From NCBI GenBank assembly GCA_021151665.1, contig JAGKWW010000062.1, positions 1-13,853 on the forward strand: DNA of 13,853 nt, in the 5' to 3' direction. A program made the translations under genes and the position numbers. This DNA comes from Flavobacteriaceae bacterium (GTDB taxonomy: Bacteria > Bacteroidota > Bacteroidia > Flavobacteriales > Flavobacteriaceae). Of this stretch, positions 1 to 6,862 are shown piece by piece; within the stretch, counting starts at the first letter, position 1; each line of letters starts with the position of its first letter. The notes beneath the pieces are model-generated. The model had not been told where the DNA came from and made no database searches. It saw nothing but the letters and a program-made list of their open reading frames with translations.

Positions 1-107
1 GCCGAAGACGGCACAATAAATTTAAACAGGTATTCGGCAGGCCAAAGCGTAGACTCTGTGAGTTCCTCTTTCAGCCTTTTATAAAATTCTTCAGTTTTCT
101 GATCCAT
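1..107 (-). CDS. DUF493 family protein, N-terminal part (runs off the window)
   Basis: The reverse strand reads MDQKTEEFYKRLKEEL, followed by a segment containing WPAEYLFKFIVP, and is still open at base 1. The WPAEYLFKFIVP block matches, from memory, the start of flavobacterial DUF493 proteins. These are small cytoplasmic alpha/beta proteins (YbeD-like fold, usually about 90-100 residues) with no firmly assigned function. About 35 codons are visible. An in-frame ATG also lies six bases upstream, at 113. I prefer 107 because family members usually begin with MD and because a start at 113 would leave only a few leader bases after the predicted transcription start. Family assignment is fairly firm, the exact start less so. 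Confidence 0.75.
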   Translation of the reverse strand, partial: MDQKTEEFYKRLKEELTESTLWPAEYLFKFIVPSS

Positions 108-123
108 CGTCATAAAATAAACG

Positions 124-131
124 CAAATATA
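124..131 (-). promoter_or_regulatory. Bacteroidota -7 promoter element for the DUF493 gene
   Basis: The reverse strand reads TATATTTG, a perfect TAnnTTTG box, 10-16 nt before the possible start codons at 113 and 107. No TTG is seen at the -33 position. The leader would be very short. Confidence 0.6.
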
Positions 132-143
132 CATTATCCGTGC

Positions 144-167
144 CGGATGTCTGCGTTAAAACATCCG
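144..167. other. Inverted repeat (hairpin) between the DUF493 and membrane-protein genes
   Basis: CGGATGT (144-150) and ACATCCG (161-167) form a perfect 7-bp stem around a 10-nt loop. No T-run follows on either strand, so it is a poor intrinsic terminator. It lies just upstream of the DUF493 -7 box, where a -33 element or operator would be, and downstream of the membrane-protein gene. It could be an operator, an mRNA 3' end or chance. Confidence 0.35.
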
Positions 168-221
168 CGCGGGCTAAATTTAAATTTTTCGCATCGGGTT
201 GCGGTGTATGTTGCTATTCCT

Positions 222-527
222 CTAATTTTTAAGGAGGATGATAGCGATTGAAATCAGGCCAGCCACTGCCATAAATACATACGTATGTAAAATGAAACGG
301 CGCACTACCTGCCTGGCGCGGAACTGGCGCAACACCAGGAACAGTGCCGTTCCGGTACAAAGGTTTAGCACGATCCATAACATAAGCGCATCGGAAAGAG
401 ACGGGTTCCCACCGCCGTAAACATTGCCAAGCGCCATAGCTATCAGTACGCAAAGCACGGCGATCCAGATGTAATAGATGGCCGAGAGTGTATGGAAAGC
501 AAGATGTTTATAATCGATCTTTCTCAT
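222..527 (-). CDS. Small membrane protein with three predicted transmembrane helices
   Basis: A 101-residue protein beginning MRKIDYKHLAFHTLSAIYY. Hydrophobic stretches at about residues 14-36, 46-67 and 79-99 predict three inner-membrane helices. A basic segment (RQFRARQVVRR, about 67-77) between helices 2 and 3 is probably cytoplasmic. The frame extends 12 nt further upstream, but only to a TTG at 539 that lies inside the -7 promoter box (537-544), so the ATG at 527 is the sensible start. The gene is divergent from the alkB-like gene; the two share a 63-bp intergenic space. I do not recognise the family, and no catalytic residues are apparent. Confidence 0.7.
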   Translation of the reverse strand: MRKIDYKHLAFHTLSAIYYIWIAVLCVLIAMALGNVYGGGNPSLSDALMLWIVLNLCTGTALFLVLRQFRARQVVRRFILHTYVFMAVAGLISIAIILLKN

Positions 528-536
528 GGATAAAGG

Positions 537-544
537 CAAAGATA
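537..544 (-). promoter_or_regulatory. -7 promoter element for the small membrane protein
   Basis: The reverse strand reads TATCTTTG, a perfect TAnnTTTG match that ends 9 nt before the ATG at 527. It rules out the upstream TTG start. No -33 TTG is visible at the usual distance. Confidence 0.55.
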
Positions 545-558
545 ATGCGTAAAGCCCT

Positions 559-566
559 TATATTTA
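559..566 (+). promoter_or_regulatory. Possible -7 promoter element for the alkB-like gene
   Basis: TATATTTA has one mismatch from TAnnTTTG and lies 24 nt before the ATG at 591. It is arranged back to back with the divergent promoter at 537-544. Confidence 0.35.
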
Positions 567-590
567 CAGATACAGTTCAAAAACCGCGCC

Positions 591-1193
591 ATGAACCTTT
601 TCGACGAATCTCCGGAAAACTTACTGCCCTATGATGGCGAGGCGATATACCTTGGGCCCATTATGGATGCCGGTGCGGCAGGAGTATTTATGGAACGCCT
701 GATGGCAGAAGTTGACTGGCAGCATGATGCGATACAAATGTTTGGCAAGCAGATTATTACCGCCCGCAAGGTGGCCTGGTATGGCGACATCGGATTGTTG
801 TACACTTATTCTAGAACCACCAAAATACCCCTACGCTGGACGCCGCTTATGCTCGAGCTTAAGCGCATTGTAGAGGAACATTGCAACATCACCTTCAATT
901 CCTGCCTCCTTAACCTGTATCATGACGGAAGCCAGGGCATGGGTTGGCATGCGGATGACGAAAAGGAACTTGGGGAGAATCCGGCTATTGCTGCACTTAG
1001 CTTTGGTGCGCCCCGGCGTTTTCTTTTCCGGCATAATGACACAAAAGAAAAGAAAGAGATTATACTCGAAAATGGCAGCCTGTTACTAATGAAAGGTACA
1101 ACACAACACCACTGGCAGCATAGCCTGCCCAAAGCCCTGAAGGTGAAAGCCCCGCGTATCAGCCTGACTTTCCGTACAATTCGTAAACAATAG
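591..1193 (+). CDS. AlkB-family alpha-ketoglutarate-dependent DNA dealkylase (ALKBH2/3-like)
   Basis: A 200-residue Fe(II)/2-oxoglutarate dioxygenase. Family members oxidatively remove methyl groups from N1-methyladenine and N3-methylcytosine in DNA, releasing formaldehyde and succinate. The full catalytic set is visible. The NLYHDG segment (108-113) precedes GWHADDE, which supplies the iron ligands H120 and D122. H177, in HHWQHSLP, is the distal iron ligand. R189 and R195, in PRISLTFR, form the RxxxxxR motif that binds 2-oxoglutarate. Length and the HSLP/PRISLTFR signature fit the compact bacterial ALKBH2-like branch rather than E. coli AlkB itself. No Ada-type regulator or other repair gene is adjacent, so an alkylation-response role is inferred from family only. 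Confidence 0.93.
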   Translation: MNLFDESPENLLPYDGEAIYLGPIMDAGAAGVFMERLMAEVDWQHDAIQMFGKQIITARKVAWYGDIGLLYTYSRTTKIPLRWTPLMLELKRIVEEHCNITFNSCLLNLYHDGSQGMGWHADDEKELGENPAIAALSFGAPRRFLFRHNDTKEKKEIILENGSLLLMKGTTQHHWQHSLPKALKVKAPRISLTFRTIRKQ

Positions 1194-1280
1194 TTTAAAG
1201 TAAAAGGTAAGTGTAATATTTTTTGCTACATTTACAGCAAATAAGTTGTTGCCCCCCAATAACTGTAAAAATTGTTGATA

Positions 1281-1580
1281 ATGAAGTTGAAAGAACTTAA
1301 AAGCTGGATCAACAAGCTTAGCGAGGAAGAACTGGAAAAAGAGCTGTTGTACAACTCCCTTGACTACGGTATTTCGGGAAATATCGGCGAGATAAGCCAT
1401 AGTGATCAGAACCTGTATTACGTTGGCGACCAGCCCGCTTTGCTGCACACCGATGATGAGCTGAGGCAACGCGGTTACTCCGATAATGAGATAGCTAAGC
1501 TGGATGTCGAAATTCCGCAAGGTTGCTATTATATAGAGTTGAGCAACGAGTACAGTATTATCGAGCGTTTCCTTCACTGA
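1281..1580 (+). CDS. Hypothetical acidic protein
   Basis: A 99-residue protein beginning MKLKELKSWINKLSEEEL. The frame is open slightly further upstream, but only through TTG codons, so the ATG at 1281 is chosen. The N-terminal third (about 2-24) looks like a charged amphipathic helix. The middle holds NLYYVGDQPALLHTDDEL (about 44-61), and the C-terminal part alternates short hydrophobic stretches with charged residues. There is no signal peptide or membrane segment, so it is probably cytoplasmic. It lies between the alkB-like gene (87 nt before) and pfkB (77 nt after) on the same strand, and could be transcribed alone or with them. The KLKELKSWI opening resembles short phage and bacterial proteins of unknown function. 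I do not recognise a family. Confidence 0.65.
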   Translation: MKLKELKSWINKLSEEELEKELLYNSLDYGISGNIGEISHSDQNLYYVGDQPALLHTDDELRQRGYSDNEIAKLDVEIPQGCYYIELSNEYSIIERFLH

Positions 1581-1598
1581 TATTAAAAAGATTTTTTA

Positions 1599-1629
1599 TT
1601 GGCAATTCCCCCCGGATTTGGTAACTTGG
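1599..1629 (+). promoter_or_regulatory. Possible promoter for pfkB
   Basis: A TTG at 1599-1601 is followed, 20 nt later, by TAACTTGG (1622-1629), one mismatch from TAnnTTTG. This matches the -33/-7 spacing of Bacteroidota promoters and leaves a leader of about 25 nt to the ATG at 1658. Confidence 0.35.
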
Positions 1630-1657
1630 TGTACCGAACAGATATTCCTGTACCCGC

Positions 1658-2581
1658 ATGAAAAGCATACTTACCATTACTTTAAATCCTACTGTTGATA
1701 AAAGTACTTCTGTAGACCATATAAAGCCTGAAAAAAAATTGCGTTGCGCCGCGCCTGTATATGAACCCGGAGGAGGAGGCATCAATGTATCGCGGGGGCT
1801 GGCACGGCTCGGAATATCGTCGTCAGCCCTCTACACAGCCGGCGGAAGAACAGGTGAGCTGCTCAGTGAGCTGCTTGATACAGAGCAGGTGGCCACGATG
1901 CCTGTACAGGTGGCAGCAGAAACACGGGAGAACTTTATTGTAGTGGATACCGCCAATAATGAGCAATACCGTTTCGGGATGCCGGGCGAAGCGGTATCTC
2001 ATGTTGAGGAACAAAATATACTGAAAGCTATACACCATGCCCCGGCAGATATTGCAGTGATAAGCGGGAGCCTGCCCCCGGGCATGGGCACAGAATTTTT
2101 CGGCAAGATCATCAGCCTCCTGAAAAGCAAGGGTTCGCTCATTATAGCAGATACTTCCGGCGAGGCGCTTAACGAAGCGCTCCGGCAGGGCGTTTACCTT
2201 TTAAAGCCGAACCTCGGTGAACTGGGGCGCCTTTCGGGGATAGAAGAACTGGACAATGACCTGGCAGATGATGAAGCTAAAAAACTTGTGGATAAAGGAG
2301 CAGCAAAAGTTGTGGTCGTTTCGCTTGGTCCGCAGGGTGCATACCTGGTAAGCAAGAACCAGACGCTCCATGTGCCTGCACCCTCTGTAAAAAAGCTAAG
2401 CACCGTGGGCGCAGGAGACAGCATGGTAGCCGGAATGGTTTCGGTTTTGGCCCATGGTGGCAGCGAAGCCGAAATGGTGCGTATGGGTGTGGCCTGTGGC
2501 AGTGCAGCGACAATGAATCCCGGTACCGGACTTTTCAAGCCTGACGATGTCCGCCGATTATTTAACTGGCTAAACAAATAA
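1658..2581 (+). CDS. pfkB: 6-phosphofructokinase, PfkB type (Pfk-2)
   Basis: A 307-residue ribokinase/PfkB-family sugar kinase that transfers phosphate from ATP to fructose 6-phosphate to give fructose 1,6-bisphosphate in glycolysis. It resembles E. coli PfkB over its whole length: TLNPTVDKS near the N terminus, KLRCAAPVYEPGGGGINVSR (27-46), AGGRTGE (61-67), EQYRFGMPG (102-110), ISGSLPPG (135-142), LLKPNLGEL (181-189), VVSLGPQGA (220-228) and the ATP/anion-hole motif STVGAGDSM (248-256). The catalytic base would be D254. K27, equivalent to the substrate-site lysine of E. coli Pfk-2, is kept. The KLRC/EPGGGGINV pattern separates it from FruK-type 1-phosphofructokinases and tagatose-6-phosphate kinases, though related hexose-phosphate activity cannot be excluded. 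A short gene follows 3 nt after the stop. Confidence 0.9.
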   Translation: MKSILTITLNPTVDKSTSVDHIKPEKKLRCAAPVYEPGGGGINVSRGLARLGISSSALYTAGGRTGELLSELLDTEQVATMPVQVAAETRENFIVVDTANNEQYRFGMPGEAVSHVEEQNILKAIHHAPADIAVISGSLPPGMGTEFFGKIISLLKSKGSLIIADTSGEALNEALRQGVYLLKPNLGELGRLSGIEELDNDLADDEAKKLVDKGAAKVVVVSLGPQGAYLVSKNQTLHVPAPSVKKLSTVGAGDSMVAGMVSVLAHGGSEAEMVRMGVACGSAATMNPGTGLFKPDDVRRLFNWLNK

Positions 2582-2584
2582 AAT

Positions 2585-2869
2585 ATGGAATACCAGCGTG
2601 CCAAAGATGCTTACCTTGAATTAAAAAATTTTGAAGGTAAAGCCACATTTAAAGGGAAAGAAACGGTGATCGACCTGTTTGTGCTGTTACCAAAATCGCA
2701 ACTGGCCGGAATTGATATCGGCAGCTTTATAGCGGAATACGATTCATCCGGTTCGTTTGAGGTGGAAGGCGCCCATGAGGAAGAGCCTTACACTATTATC
2801 GGGGTCAACCTAAAGGAAGCGGCATACACCAACGATGTTGATTATTTGCTTAAATTACTGATTTGGTAG
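2585..2869 (+). CDS. Hypothetical protein translationally coupled to pfkB
   Basis: A 94-residue protein beginning MEYQRAKDAYLELKNFEG and ending in DYLLKLLIW. The ATG is 3 nt after the pfkB stop, so the two genes are almost certainly on one mRNA. The protein is acidic, with alternating hydrophobic beta-like segments (TVIDLFVLLP about 27-36, PYTIIGVNL about 68-76) and no signal peptide or membrane helix. It is probably a small cytoplasmic alpha/beta protein. I do not recognise a family. The linkage suggests, but does not show, a role near sugar-phosphate metabolism or PfkB itself. Confidence 0.7.
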   Translation: MEYQRAKDAYLELKNFEGKATFKGKETVIDLFVLLPKSQLAGIDIGSFIAEYDSSGSFEVEGAHEEEPYTIIGVNLKEAAYTNDVDYLLKLLIW

Positions 2870-2954
2870 AGGATATGTTTTTTGTTAGGTAAATTCCTGT
2901 AAACATTAGTTTTTTATTGGGAAATCGTTACAAAAATTTTAAAGGTATTAACGG

Positions 2955-2962
2955 CATCTTTG
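2955..2962 (+). promoter_or_regulatory. Possible -7 promoter element for the small paralogous gene pair
   Basis: CATCTTTG has one mismatch from TAnnTTTG and lies 31 nt before the ATG at 2994, in an AT-rich 124-nt gap after the pfkB unit. Confidence 0.35.
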
Positions 2963-2993
2963 TATCACTAACCTAAGTAAACAAAGAATTGCT

Positions 2994-3218
2994 ATGAAAA
3001 AGAATATCGACCTTACTACTATCAAAAACTTTATCCTTGCTAATGCACTTACCGATGGTGTTATGCTGATGCTGCACCCGTCTAACTTCGAGAAGCTGGT
3101 ACACCACAGCAAGAAGCAGGTAAAAGCACTTTGCGTTTCGGGCATCAACGTTATCCCTGATGAGAACAACGAAATTTCCGAAGGCGAGATTGACGTTCTT
3201 GAAATCAAATTCAATTAG
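2994..3218 (+). CDS. Hypothetical small protein, first member of a tandem paralogous pair
   Basis: A 74-residue protein beginning MKKNIDLTTIKNFILANALT. It aligns without gaps to the N-terminal half of the next gene product. I10, L15, N17, L19, T20 and L27-H28-P29 are identical in both, with conservative matches at 13, 14 and 32. There is no signal peptide or membrane helix, so it is presumably cytoplasmic. The second half is rich in Glu/Asp and ends IDVLEIKFN. It has its own leader region, and the next gene begins 6 nt after its stop, so the two form an operon. I do not recognise a named family. Confidence 0.7.
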   Translation: MKKNIDLTTIKNFILANALTDGVMLMLHPSNFEKLVHHSKKQVKALCVSGINVIPDENNEISEGEIDVLEIKFN

Positions 3219-3224
3219 CCAGTC

Positions 3225-3464
3225 ATGAGGATACGAGTAAGCTACGAAGGTATCCAGCAGTATGTGCTGGAAAATAACCTTACCGAACATGATGTAATTG
3301 TTCTGCATCCGGATGACTATAACACCGTTGCCACAGAGCATTTCAATGAGAACAACCTGATGATATTCCGTCCCGTTGAAATTTTCGGAACGCCCGTTCA
3401 GGAAGACACTACCGGCGAAGTAAAGCGCCACCAGATCTATGTGGTGCCCCTTGCAGCCTCTTAA
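3225..3464 (+). CDS. Hypothetical small protein, second member of a tandem paralogous pair
   Basis: A 79-residue protein beginning MRIRVSYEGIQQYVLENNLT. The conserved LTEHDVIVLHPDDY segment (19-32) matches LTDGVMLMLHPSNF at the same positions in the upstream gene. The C-terminal half holds an IFGTPVQED segment (53-61) and ends in IYVVPLAAS, consistent with short beta strands. Its start is 6 nt after the preceding stop, and a clear intrinsic terminator follows. The order HPDDY, then GTPV, then a short valine-rich strand loosely recalls the C-terminal part of HK97-type phage capsid proteins, but at 79 residues it is far too short to be one. Function unknown. Confidence 0.7.
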   Translation: MRIRVSYEGIQQYVLENNLTEHDVIVLHPDDYNTVATEHFNENNLMIFRPVEIFGTPVQEDTTGEVKRHQIYVVPLAAS

Positions 3465-3486
3465 ATTAACCCAATAAGTACGATTG

Positions 3487-3519
3487 ATGCCATTCTTCAA
3501 AGGATGGCATTTTTATTTT
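3487..3519 (+). terminator. Intrinsic terminator after the small paralogous pair
   Basis: ATGCCAT (3487-3493) pairs with ATGGCAT (3504-3510), extended inward by a T-G and a C-G pair, followed by TTTTATTTT. It sits 22 nt after the stop at 3464. Confidence 0.8.
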
Positions 3520-3550
3520 CACGCAATTCGCACGTTCCGCATTCCGTATA

Positions 3551-3579
3551 AAACGAAAAGCCCCCGTATGTCCGGAGGC
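3551..3579 (-). terminator. Intrinsic terminator for the secreted-protein gene
   Basis: On the reverse strand GCCTCCG and CGGGGGC form a 7-bp stem (3573-3579 with 3560-3566, one T-G pair) around a 6-nt loop, followed by TTTTCGTTT. It lies 23 nt past the stop of the gene ending at 3603. With the plus-strand terminator at 3487-3519 it separates two convergent units. Confidence 0.75.
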
Positions 3580-3602
3580 CCTTCTGCAGAATATATTTAG
3601 AT

Positions 3603-4097
3603 TTAGTTGGATGTAAGTGCTCCACCCTGTACAGGCGCTGTGCCAAAAAGGCTGGTAAGGAAACTATCCATACACATCATATTAGCGTTTGCTTTTGGGT
3701 CGGTGCGCAATTTGCCGTTGGTTGTAAAGTACTGTTCGAGCCTGTTTGCTACAATACGCGTTTGCATCGGCCCATACTTTTCAAGCACTTTCAGGTTGCG
3801 CACACGCACCACATAGTATTCGGGGTTTACCAGCACGATAAAGTCAAATTTTACATTGTTCTTCATAAGTCCCGAACCGCCCTGGCACGTATTGGCAATT
3901 TCATCGGTTGCGCCTTTATAGGCGCTATCGATAAATCCGGATATCTTTAATTCAGGATGCCTGTCGAGTATCGCTGCTACATTGGCATTGTTTGCTTCAA
4001 AGGTTTTTTCCCAAACCAGTTCCTGCCTTTCGGTCTTGAATCCGTCCTGTGCAAAAACAGGCAGCGAAAACAAAAGTGATAGTATAATCTTTTTCAT
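3603..4097 (-). CDS. Secreted hypothetical protein
   Basis: A 164-residue protein with a standard signal peptide (MKKIILSLLFSLPVFAQ, cleavage likely after residue 17), so it is exported to the periplasm or beyond. The mature part starts DGFKTERQELVWEKTFE. Two cysteines, C71 (NTCQGG) and C142 (NMMCMDS), could form a disulphide. The central KFDFIVLVNPEYYVVRVRNL (83-102) looks like two beta strands. The ELVWEKTFE opening recalls small secreted Bacteroidota proteins such as DUF4468-type domains, but I cannot confirm that. It is a single-gene unit with a perfect -7 promoter box upstream and a terminator downstream. Confidence 0.75.
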   Translation of the reverse strand: MKKIILSLLFSLPVFAQDGFKTERQELVWEKTFEANNANVAAILDRHPELKISGFIDSAYKGATDEIANTCQGGSGLMKNNVKFDFIVLVNPEYYVVRVRNLKVLEKYGPMQTRIVANRLEQYFTTNGKLRTDPKANANMMCMDSFLTSLFGTAPVQGGALTSN

Positions 4098-4130
4098 GAT
4101 CGGGTAATTTTAGGTTAATCTTTCTTACAT

Positions 4131-4138
4131 CAAATTTA
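4131..4138 (-). promoter_or_regulatory. -7 promoter element for the secreted-protein gene
   Basis: The reverse strand reads TAAATTTG, a perfect TAnnTTTG match, 33 nt before the ATG at 4097. No -33 TTG is apparent. Confidence 0.6.
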
Positions 4139-4199
4139 CCCCGAATTGCCCGCTTTAAAAAGCTTACAGCCTTATTTATCAATTATTTATCACAGTTTC

Positions 4200-4227
4200 T
4201 TAACGCCTGTTAATGTGTTGGTGTTAA
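4200..4227 (-). terminator. Weak hairpin after the first DUF5686 gene
   Basis: TTAACGCC (4200-4207) pairs with GGTGTTAA (4220-4227) in an 8-bp stem (one G-T pair) with a 12-nt loop, just past the stop of the gene ending at 4235. No clear T-run follows on the minus strand, so it is only a possible terminator. Confidence 0.3.
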
Positions 4228-4234
4228 AGTTATT

Positions 4235-6706
4235 TTAATCCAGAAGCCCCAGGAACTTCAGTCCGAAAACTACGCCATTGGTAGCCGTGCTTCCCTGCAC
4301 AGACCGTACATAATCTACGCGTAACATATGGAACTTCCCAAACCCGATATTGTCAAAACCGGCTGTAAATTCCATGTATGGTTTGTAGTCTGGTGTAGCG
4401 AGCGCATGGTAGCCCACCACCAGGTTCCACTGAAGCGCGTCGAGCACGGGAATCTTGTTCATGATATATCCTTTAAAGTTATGCTCGGCATGAAGCTCAA
4501 AATAGGAATTGTTGGTACTGTGCGAATAGTAGGGCAGCATATTGAAAACATTAAGGTAACGGTCGGTGGTGCCCACATGGGTTTGGTTACCGTTGAAGTG
4601 CTTATAGTCAGCAAAAGAGATGCCTTCGGCGCCGAAAAATTTACCGGCCTTGATGTTGATGCCAAAATCCCCTTTATTGCCAAGGGTTTCATTATAAGTC
4701 ACACGGCCGGCAAGGAGGTCATAGTCATACCGGCTTTCGCTGCCCGCAAAGCCTTTGGTATACTGTACCGACAGTACGGGGTAATTTTCTTCAGATACAG
4801 GTATCTTTCCATCGGGGCGCGTAATGTACTTTTGCCCGAAGCGGATGTTTGCCAGTACAGACCCTTTCATCAGGTGGTGCGTAGGGAAGGGAGCCGAGGT
4901 GTAGTTATACGGTTCCAACGGATTGTTTGAGGTATAATCTTTGTCATCCCTTATCAACACATAGTCTGTATTATTGTACAGCGCTTTGCGGCGCGAATAT
5001 TCCAGTTCACCGCTCATGTAGAGGCCTGTAAACACATTGGTGCCGTAGGTTGCTTTTGCGAAGGTTTTGTCATAAAGCTTCATGTAATTGTCTTTAAACA
5101 ACAGCGTGCTAAGCATGTTCAGTAGCGGCCCGATAGGTTCGCCCGGATTAAATTGCTCAACCGCGCTGCCCCCGCTTACGCTCAGGCTTCCGGCATTCTT
5201 AAATCTTGAATTAAACTTACCCACAACCCGTAACCGGTCTTCGGCCAGGCCGTAATTGAAGTCGGCGCCTACTCGCCAGTATTTATTAGTGTCCTTATTA
5301 TAATAGGCCGCTGAAACTCCCGAAGTCATGTTCCAGCCCTGAACGGTGTTGTAGTAAGGTATTTTGATAATACCGTCATAATTGTAGGTCATGTTATGAT
5401 ACAGGTCTTTGTAGCTGTACCCGCTTACAATGTCGCCAATGTGAAACTTGTTGTGTTTCTTCATTACAGAATCCATATACACCGGCGATTTTTCTACCAG
5501 CTGCAGGCTGTCTTTTTTGGTGTAGTCTTTGATCTCTTCTGTCGTAAGTGGAACCGGGCGTGTGGTATTCCAATATGTAGAGTCTTTTTTATTTGAATTC
5601 TCTTCTACAAAGACGATCTCTTTACCAAACGTTTTTTTATCAAAAGCATCATGGAAAATGTAGTTACTGTACACGTGGGTAAACTTTCCGGTGATGCCAA
5701 TGCCCATCATGCCGGCGGTAAAATCGAACGTTTGCGAATTTTTTGCCCAAATCCCGTTGGTGGTATTGTAACTGAAGTTCTGTTGCAGGTTGAGGTTCTC
5801 CATTATGGGCTGCTGTACGCGGTACCCCTTAATGTCAAGGTCTATCGCTGCTATAGCCCAGCTTTGGTCTACAATAAAGATATGCCCTTCAAAAACAGGT
5901 TCTTTATCGCGCCTGGGTATTACTTTTATTCTGAAGATATGCCTGTTGTTTTCGTCAAAATAGGAGCCTTCGAGCTTGTATCGGTAGTAATTCAGCGCTG
6001 TTGCTGCTAACGGCGAAATCATCTTTTGCCCGAAATCTATATAGTTGTCATAGAAGTTATAGAAAGTGCCCAACGCGGTATTGTAACTGAAGCCGTTGTC
6101 GTTGCCGCTTATTTTAGAGGCAACAATACGCTCTTTAAGCTTGTTGGGCTGCTCAAATGTAATGTGCGAAACCGTTTCGCTGAGGTATATGATGCCGCTG
6201 CCGGTAGAATCGAGCATTCCTGCAGGCGCTTCTACTTTTACCCCAAGTATTTTCTTGGGTACATTCTTCAGCCTGAAAATCCCCTTCGAATAAAAATCGG
6301 CCTCAAACCTTCCTGTTTTGGCCGAATTCTCCTTTTTATGAGCAATAGCCTGGCGGATAATTTCATAAGCAGGGTCTTCGGCATTGGATATAGTCACTTC
6401 GGCCAGCTGGTAGCTTTCATCTTCCAGAGTGACATTCTGCACAAACGGAAACGACTGGGCCGATACGGGTACGCGTTTGGTTTTAAATCCTATCGACTGA
6501 AACAGCAATGTGTATTTGCCGGCGCTTTTTGCAGGAAGTTCATACTGGCCTTCTTCGTTGGCGGTAGTGCCTGTATATGTATTTTCGATAGTAACGCTTA
6601 CAAATGGGATGGGCGCTCCCTGGGCATCGGTTATTTTTCCTTTGATCTGAGAGAAGCCCGCCGTTGAAAGTAGAAGCAGGAGCGTGGTGGTAAGTAATTT
6701 TTGCAT
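4235..6706 (-). CDS. DUF5686 / carboxypeptidase-regulatory-like domain protein (paralogue 1)
   Basis: An 823-residue exported protein. The signal peptide (about 1-19, ending AGFSQ) is followed directly by a carboxypeptidase-regulatory-like beta-sandwich at about 21-107, with PIPFVSVTIENTYTG and the NEEGQYEL turn. This is the domain seen at the N terminus of many Bacteroidota outer-membrane proteins, including SusC/TonB-type receptors. The rest is DUF5686, with conserved blocks such as ADFYSKGIFRL (about 135-145), IYLSETVSH, QFNPGEPIGP and the C-terminal FTAGFDNIGFGKFHMLRVDY. The later part alternates short strands rich in Tyr and Phe, consistent with an outer-membrane beta-barrel, but there is no TonB plug domain. 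Biochemical role is unknown. It is similar along its whole length to the gene at 7136-9613. Confidence 0.9.
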   Translation of the reverse strand: MQKLLTTTLLLLLSTAGFSQIKGKITDAQGAPIPFVSVTIENTYTGTTANEEGQYELPAKSAGKYTLLFQSIGFKTKRVPVSAQSFPFVQNVTLEDESYQLAEVTISNAEDPAYEIIRQAIAHKKENSAKTGRFEADFYSKGIFRLKNVPKKILGVKVEAPAGMLDSTGSGIIYLSETVSHITFEQPNKLKERIVASKISGNDNGFSYNTALGTFYNFYDNYIDFGQKMISPLAATALNYYRYKLEGSYFDENNRHIFRIKVIPRRDKEPVFEGHIFIVDQSWAIAAIDLDIKGYRVQQPIMENLNLQQNFSYNTTNGIWAKNSQTFDFTAGMMGIGITGKFTHVYSNYIFHDAFDKKTFGKEIVFVEENSNKKDSTYWNTTRPVPLTTEEIKDYTKKDSLQLVEKSPVYMDSVMKKHNKFHIGDIVSGYSYKDLYHNMTYNYDGIIKIPYYNTVQGWNMTSGVSAAYYNKDTNKYWRVGADFNYGLAEDRLRVVGKFNSRFKNAGSLSVSGGSAVEQFNPGEPIGPLLNMLSTLLFKDNYMKLYDKTFAKATYGTNVFTGLYMSGELEYSRRKALYNNTDYVLIRDDKDYTSNNPLEPYNYTSAPFPTHHLMKGSVLANIRFGQKYITRPDGKIPVSEENYPVLSVQYTKGFAGSESRYDYDLLAGRVTYNETLGNKGDFGINIKAGKFFGAEGISFADYKHFNGNQTHVGTTDRYLNVFNMLPYYSHSTNNSYFELHAEHNFKGYIMNKIPVLDALQWNLVVGYHALATPDYKPYMEFTAGFDNIGFGKFHMLRVDYVRSVQGSTATNGVVFGLKFLGLLD

Positions 6707-6835
6707 GGTTCTATGGGTTAATTACTATATCAGACGAGCAAAACATTCAATTGGTTGCACGGCGGCAAAATTTTTATGTTGGAGCAAAGCCTGTTAATTC
6801 CGTCTGGCGGTCGTTACTTTATTGAAACTTCACCC

Positions 6836-6843
6836 TAACTTTG
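6836..6843 (+). promoter_or_regulatory. -7 promoter element for the Bro-N-like gene
   Basis: TAACTTTG is a perfect TAnnTTTG match ending 19 nt before the ATG at 6863. This supports the small gene being real and separately transcribed. Confidence 0.6.
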
Positions 6844-6862
6844 CCATCCTATTTTTACCGCC

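Noticed and set aside
144..167. The CGGATGT/ACATCCG hairpin as an intrinsic terminator
   Set aside because: Neither strand has a T-run after the stem. It is kept only as an unexplained inverted repeat.
1086..1577. A 163-codon minus-strand open frame across the 3' end of the alkB-like gene and the acidic-protein gene
   Set aside because: It overlaps the catalytic C-terminal part of the dioxygenase on the other strand and spans an intergenic gap. It has no promoter or domain support.
2973..3500. A 175-codon minus-strand open frame covering the small paralogous pair
   Set aside because: The plus-strand genes have paralogy to each other, consecutive ATG starts and a matching terminator. The minus frame overlaps that terminator and shows no family motif.
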